This document shows, piece after piece, positions 63,123-64,000 of a DNA stretch of 64,000 nucleotides (position 1 is the first letter of the stretch; each line of letters opens with the position of its first letter). Below the pieces are notes generated by a model. It did not search any database. It was not told where the DNA came from and was given only the letters and a program-made list of their open reading frames with translations. The stretch comes from Geomonas ferrireducens. Its GTDB lineage: Bacteria; Desulfobacterota; Desulfuromonadia; Geobacterales; Geobacteraceae. The stretch spans positions 58,357-122,356 of the forward strand of contig NZ_SSYA01000004.1 of the NCBI RefSeq assembly GCF_004917065.1. The letters are read 5' to 3'. Made by a program: the position numbers and the translations under genes.

Positions 63123-63199
63123 GCGGGAATAGCTCAGTTGGCTAGAGCGTCAGCCTTCCAAGCTGAGGGTCGCGGGTTCGAGTCCCGTTTCCCGCTCCA
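63123..63199 (+). tRNA. tRNA-Gly (anticodon TCC)
   Basis: A 77-base tRNA with CCA. The acceptor GCGGGAA pairs with TTCCCGC; the anticodon loop CTTCCAA gives TCC, reading GGA/GGG. About 110 bases separate it from tRNA-Tyr, longer than the other spacers. Confidence 0.96.
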
Positions 63200-63211
63200 A
63201 AAACAGAATAC

Positions 63212-63287
<76 letters not shown>

Positions 63288-63351
63288 TCCCCTTCTAGGA
63301 AAAAAGCATCCAATTTAAAGGCTGTAGTAGATACATCAGGGAGGATTCCTC

Positions 63352-64000
63352 ATGGCTAAAGCTAAATTCGAAAGAACTAAACCGCATGTAAACATAGGGA
63401 CCATCGGTCACGTCGACCACGGCAAGACCACCCTGACCGCAGCCATCACCAAGGTGCTCGCAGGCAAGGGCCAGGCCGAGTTCAAGGCGTTCGACCAGAT
63501 CGACAACGCTCCGGAAGAGCGTGAGCGTGGTATCACCATCGCTACCGCCCACGTCGAGTACGAGACCGAGAAGCGTCACTACGCTCACGTCGACTGCCCG
63601 GGCCACGCCGACTACGTTAAGAACATGATTACCGGTGCAGCGCAGATGGACGGCGCGATCCTGGTTGTTTCCGCAGCTGACGGCCCGATGCCGCAGACCC
63701 GCGAGCACATCCTGCTCGCACGTCAGGTCGGCGTCCCCTACATCGTCGTGTTCCTGAACAAGGCCGATATGGTGGACGACGAGGAACTCCTCGAGCTCGT
63801 CGAGCTGGAAGTTCGCGAACTCCTCTCCTCCTACGACTTCCCGGGCGACGATATCCCCATCATCAAGGGTTCCGCTCTGAAAGGGCTCGAGGGTGACCCG
63901 GGCGAACTCGGCGAGCAGGCCATCATGAAGCTGATGGACGCAGTCGACGCCTACATCCCGGAGCCGGTTCGCGCCATCGACAAGCCGTTCCTCATGCCGG
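63352..64000 (+). CDS. tuf: elongation factor Tu, N-terminal part
   Basis: The first 216 codons of EF-Tu, cut by the window end. All GTPase motifs are visible: G1 GHVDHGKTT near residues 19-27, the switch I segment [13 protein letters not shown]3 [13 protein letters not shown]4 NKADM (Ala where many have Cys) and G5 SALKG. AGGGAGGA precedes the ATG. The four upstream tRNAs and this gene form the classic tRNA-tuf operon, where tRNAs are processed from the same transcript. Confidence 0.97.
   Translation, partial: MAKAKFERTKPHVNIGTIGHVDHGKTTLTAAITKVLAGKGQAEFKAFDQIDNAPEERERGITIATAHVEYETEKRHYAHVDCPGHADYVKNMITGAAQMDGAILVVSAADGPMPQTREHILLARQVGVPYIVVFLNKADMVDDEELLELVELEVRELLSSYDFPGDDIPIIKGSALKGLEGDPGELGEQAIMKLMDAVDAYIPEPVRAIDKPFLMP

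Overview
The window is GC-rich, densely coded chromosomal DNA from a delta-proteobacterial (Desulfuromonadota) organism, almost certainly of the family Geobacteraceae and by inference near Geomonas/Citrifermentans. The reasons are the gene order lptC-lptA-lptB-rpoN-hpf-hprK-rapZ-EIIA-HPr-EI, hopanoid genes of the hpnJ/hpnK type, class I fumarase, an HD-GYP regulator, and a tRNA-Thr/Tyr/Gly/Thr-tuf operon. No phage, insertion sequence, CRISPR array or rRNA gene is seen.

Layout. 1-4165: the tail of an unrecognised gene, a four-helix-bundle gene bracketed by inverted heptad arrays, then hldE, gmd and fcl for LPS/capsule sugars. 4330-13134: LPS transport genes lptC-lptA-lptB, sigma-54 (rpoN), ribosome hibernation factor, and a regulatory PTS (HPr kinase, RapZ, EIIA-Man, HPr, EI) without any sugar permease. 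13142-17663: a nucleoside phosphorylase (possible HpnG), divergent from hpnJ-hpnK, an EamA-like protein and a DUF3108 protein. 17749-24066: asnS, a PDZ protein, a periplasmic thioredoxin-like protein, an RpfG-like regulator, a lone MerR-type HTH protein, a CheX-like protein and fumarase. 24139-28549: a VolA-like surface lipase and a FadL porin behind a structured leader. 28718-34821: two methyltransferases (one UbiE/MenG), a fused diadenylate cyclase/YbbR protein, an NlpC/P60 hydrolase, a radical SAM-TPR protein and an NrfJ-like lipoprotein. 34923-43696 (all minus): AsmA-like protein, NtrY-like kinase, lpxC, a UbiB/AarF kinase and a phasin-like protein. 43851-51054: a PilB/GspE-type ATPase and msrA, then on minus a hybrid kinase, glgC and a ChaN-PDZ lipoprotein. 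51472-61875: leuB, two different aspartate-semialdehyde dehydrogenases, truA, rplM-rpsI, argC, a YgiQ radical SAM protein, a YciI-like protein and a chemoreceptor with a sigma-28 promoter. 61968-64000: a DUF2917 protein and the tRNA-tuf operon, cut by the window end.

The genes together serve envelope building (LPS sugars, lipid A, LPS export, hopanoids, murein hydrolysis, outer-membrane lipid uptake), nitrogen/carbon signalling (RpoN, PTS, RapZ, NtrY, c-di-AMP, HD-GYP) and core biosynthesis (leucine, aspartate family, arginine, translation).

The most unusual non-coding feature is a set of intergenic arrays of 7-bp or 9-bp repeats. Three times they occur as inverted pairs enclosing a short cargo (a gene, a hairpin with a TATAAT, or about 110 bp). 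A different 52-bp repeat, present in four copies that each carry an AAGGAGG or AGGGAGG site, lies between the EIIA and HPr genes. Another candidate regulatory element is the fadL leader, where a long stem encloses the ribosome binding site.
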